This document shows positions 7,099 to 7,736 of a stretch of DNA of 7,736 nt, one piece after another. Position 1 is the first letter of the stretch. Every line of letters starts with the position of its first letter. The DNA comes from Clostridium sp. UBA6758. Lineage in GTDB: Bacteria; Bacillota; Clostridia; Clostridiales; Clostridiaceae. The position numbers and the translations under genes were made by a program. The notes under the pieces are model-generated. The model was not told the DNA's origin and did not search any database. It worked only from the letters and a program-made list of their open reading frames with translations. Where the stretch lies: NCBI GenBank assembly GCA_002453475.1, contig DKGY01000117.1, forward strand, positions 1 through 7,736, in the 5' to 3' direction.

Positions 7099-7337
7099 TT
7101 TATAAATTCATTGATTTAAATCAAGTTGAATTTGGTGTTAGACGGTTTCTTAAACGTTTTAAAATCCTTCCTAATGCTTATTATAATTATTTAAAGCAGC
7201 GTAAAAACCCCTTTTATGAAAATAAGAAGTTAGTACTGAATAACATTAAGGAAATCTTCCATAGTAAAAATGGAAAGATGGGCTATAGAATGATAAATCT
7301 CTTGTTAGAAAAAGAAAAGATTAAATTATATCTTTAG
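7059..7337 (+). pseudogene. Truncated IS3-family orfB (5' part of transposase)
   Basis: The frame follows the slip site and reads LVYKFIDLNQVEFGVRRFLK, then ILPNAYYNYLKQRKN, then EIFHSKNGKMGYRMINLLLEKEKIKL, the N-terminal and HTH_21-like region of IS3 orfB. It stops at TAG 7335-7337, after about 92 codons. A full orfB has roughly 270-300 residues, so the rve domain with its DDE triad is entirely missing. The stop arises just after the point where the sequence ceases to look like orfB, so it is probably a deletion junction rather than a point mutation. Confidence 0.8.
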
Positions 7338-7581
7338 CCAAGGTAAAAGATTCTTTATATCTCTAGATGGACATACTAGACTTTATTATGCAATAAGCAA
7401 GGGATATTCTGAAGTAAAAGGATATTTAGCAGAACCAGGTGATTACTTAGAAGGCTTTGTAGAAGAGGCAAGAAAAAGGAAAATCTACTCACCATATGAT
7501 CTTAAATTAGTATCCCATGAAGAGTATAAAATAAAATGGGATAAGTTTTGTGATGATTTTTTTAGAGAAAGAATGAAATAG
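7309..7581 (+). pseudogene. Orphan reading frame without start, fused to the broken IS
   Basis: An open plus-strand frame runs from after a TAG at 7306-7308 to TAG at 7579. The protein-like part starts near 7333 (FSQGKRFFISLDGHTRLYYA) and continues through GYLAEPGDYLEGFVEEARKR and KLVSHEEYKIKWDKFCDDFF to a basic end (RERMK). It has no usable ATG near its beginning, and the only ATG is two codons before the stop. It is therefore most likely the 3' part of a gene whose 5' end was removed by the deletion that also cut orfB. It is soluble-looking, rich in aromatic and charged residues, with no transmembrane segment. I do not recognise it. Confidence 0.55.
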
Positions 7582-7635
7582 CAGTAATTTAAATTAAATA
7601 ATTAATAAAAGTATGTATCTATAAAGGGGGAAATT

Positions 7636-7736
7636 ATGGTGAATGAGTTCTTAATTAATGAGATGAGACAAAAGCTTATATGTGGTAGGTTATGGCCATT
7701 GGAGGTACAGTCAGCGTTAAGTACAGAGATATTAAG
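7636..7736 (+). CDS. 5' part of an unrecognised gene, cut by the window edge
   Basis: The ATG at 7636 follows a strong AAAGGGGG ribosome binding site (7624-7630) with a five-base spacer. The frame stays open for 33 codons to the last base and begins MVNEFLINEMRQKLICGRLW, continuing PLEVQSALSTEIL. It lies 54 bases after the stop of the orphan frame on the same strand, so the two may once have been one transcription unit. The sequence suggests a soluble N-terminus with no signal peptide. Too little is visible to name a family. Confidence 0.6.
   Translation, partial: MVNEFLINEMRQKLICGRLWPLEVQSALSTEIL

Larger units (their letters stand above)
6698..7337 (+). mobile_element. Remnant of an IS3-family (IS150-like) insertion sequence
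   Basis: The left part of an IS3-type element is kept: a presumed left end starting TGTTGTACTATTAATATT at 6698 (possibly at 6701), a leader of about 115 bases, orfA with two frameshifts, the A6G slip site, and the start of orfB. The expected right part, with the DDE catalytic core and the right inverted repeat, is missing. The sequence leaves orfB homology near 7325-7335 and becomes an unrelated reading frame. The TG start fits the family, but no partner repeat exists in the window, so the exact left boundary is inferred. The element cannot transpose on its own. Confidence 0.8.

Noticed and set aside
1..7736. CRISPR arrays, retron-like RNAs, riboswitches or tandem repeats.
   Set aside because: No regularly spaced repeat, reverse transcriptase frame, recognisable riboswitch core or tandem array was found on reading either strand.

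Overview
The window looks like chromosomal DNA of a low-GC, AT-rich Firmicute, most likely Clostridium or a close relative. The reasons are the strongly A/T-biased codon use, GGAGG-type ribosome binding sites, TTGaca/TATAAT promoters, the polA-coaE-transglycosylase gene order, and a DNA polymerase I without proofreading residues. The genus is inferred; no marker gene settles it.

Positions 1-4053 hold a minus-strand housekeeping operon. It runs from a TTGTTA-17-TATAAT promoter near 4025-4053, through polA (DNA polymerase I), coaE (dephospho-CoA kinase) and a membrane-anchored lytic transglycosylase, to a perfect 22-bp hairpin terminator at 1-57. The three genes overlap by 14 and 11 bases, so they are probably co-transcribed and translationally coupled. 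A short broken reading frame, possibly the tail of a lost gene, lies just upstream of polA.

Positions 4141-5522 hold a second minus-strand unit: a consensus promoter, glsA (serine-dependent glutaminase), a badly decayed DUF554-family membrane protein gene just downstream, and a terminator. A plus-strand tRNA-Leu(CAA) gene follows at 5614-5700 with its own promoter and a strong terminator.

From about 5760 to the right edge the DNA looks accessory and degraded. A minus-strand gene for an unrecognised two-helix membrane protein has lost its 5' end at the left end of an IS3-family (IS150-like) insertion sequence. That element is itself broken: orfA carries two single-base frameshifts, and orfB stops after its N-terminal part, where it joins an orphan plus-strand reading frame without a start codon. 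A new plus-strand gene with a good ribosome binding site begins at 7636 and runs off the window.

I found no convincing novel system. The most useful observations are the decayed DUF554 gene, the recurrent loss of one A from short A-runs in broken genes (real decay or an assembly artefact), the IS-truncated membrane gene whose frame extends well upstream of its first ATG, and the unrecognised sequences at the right edge.
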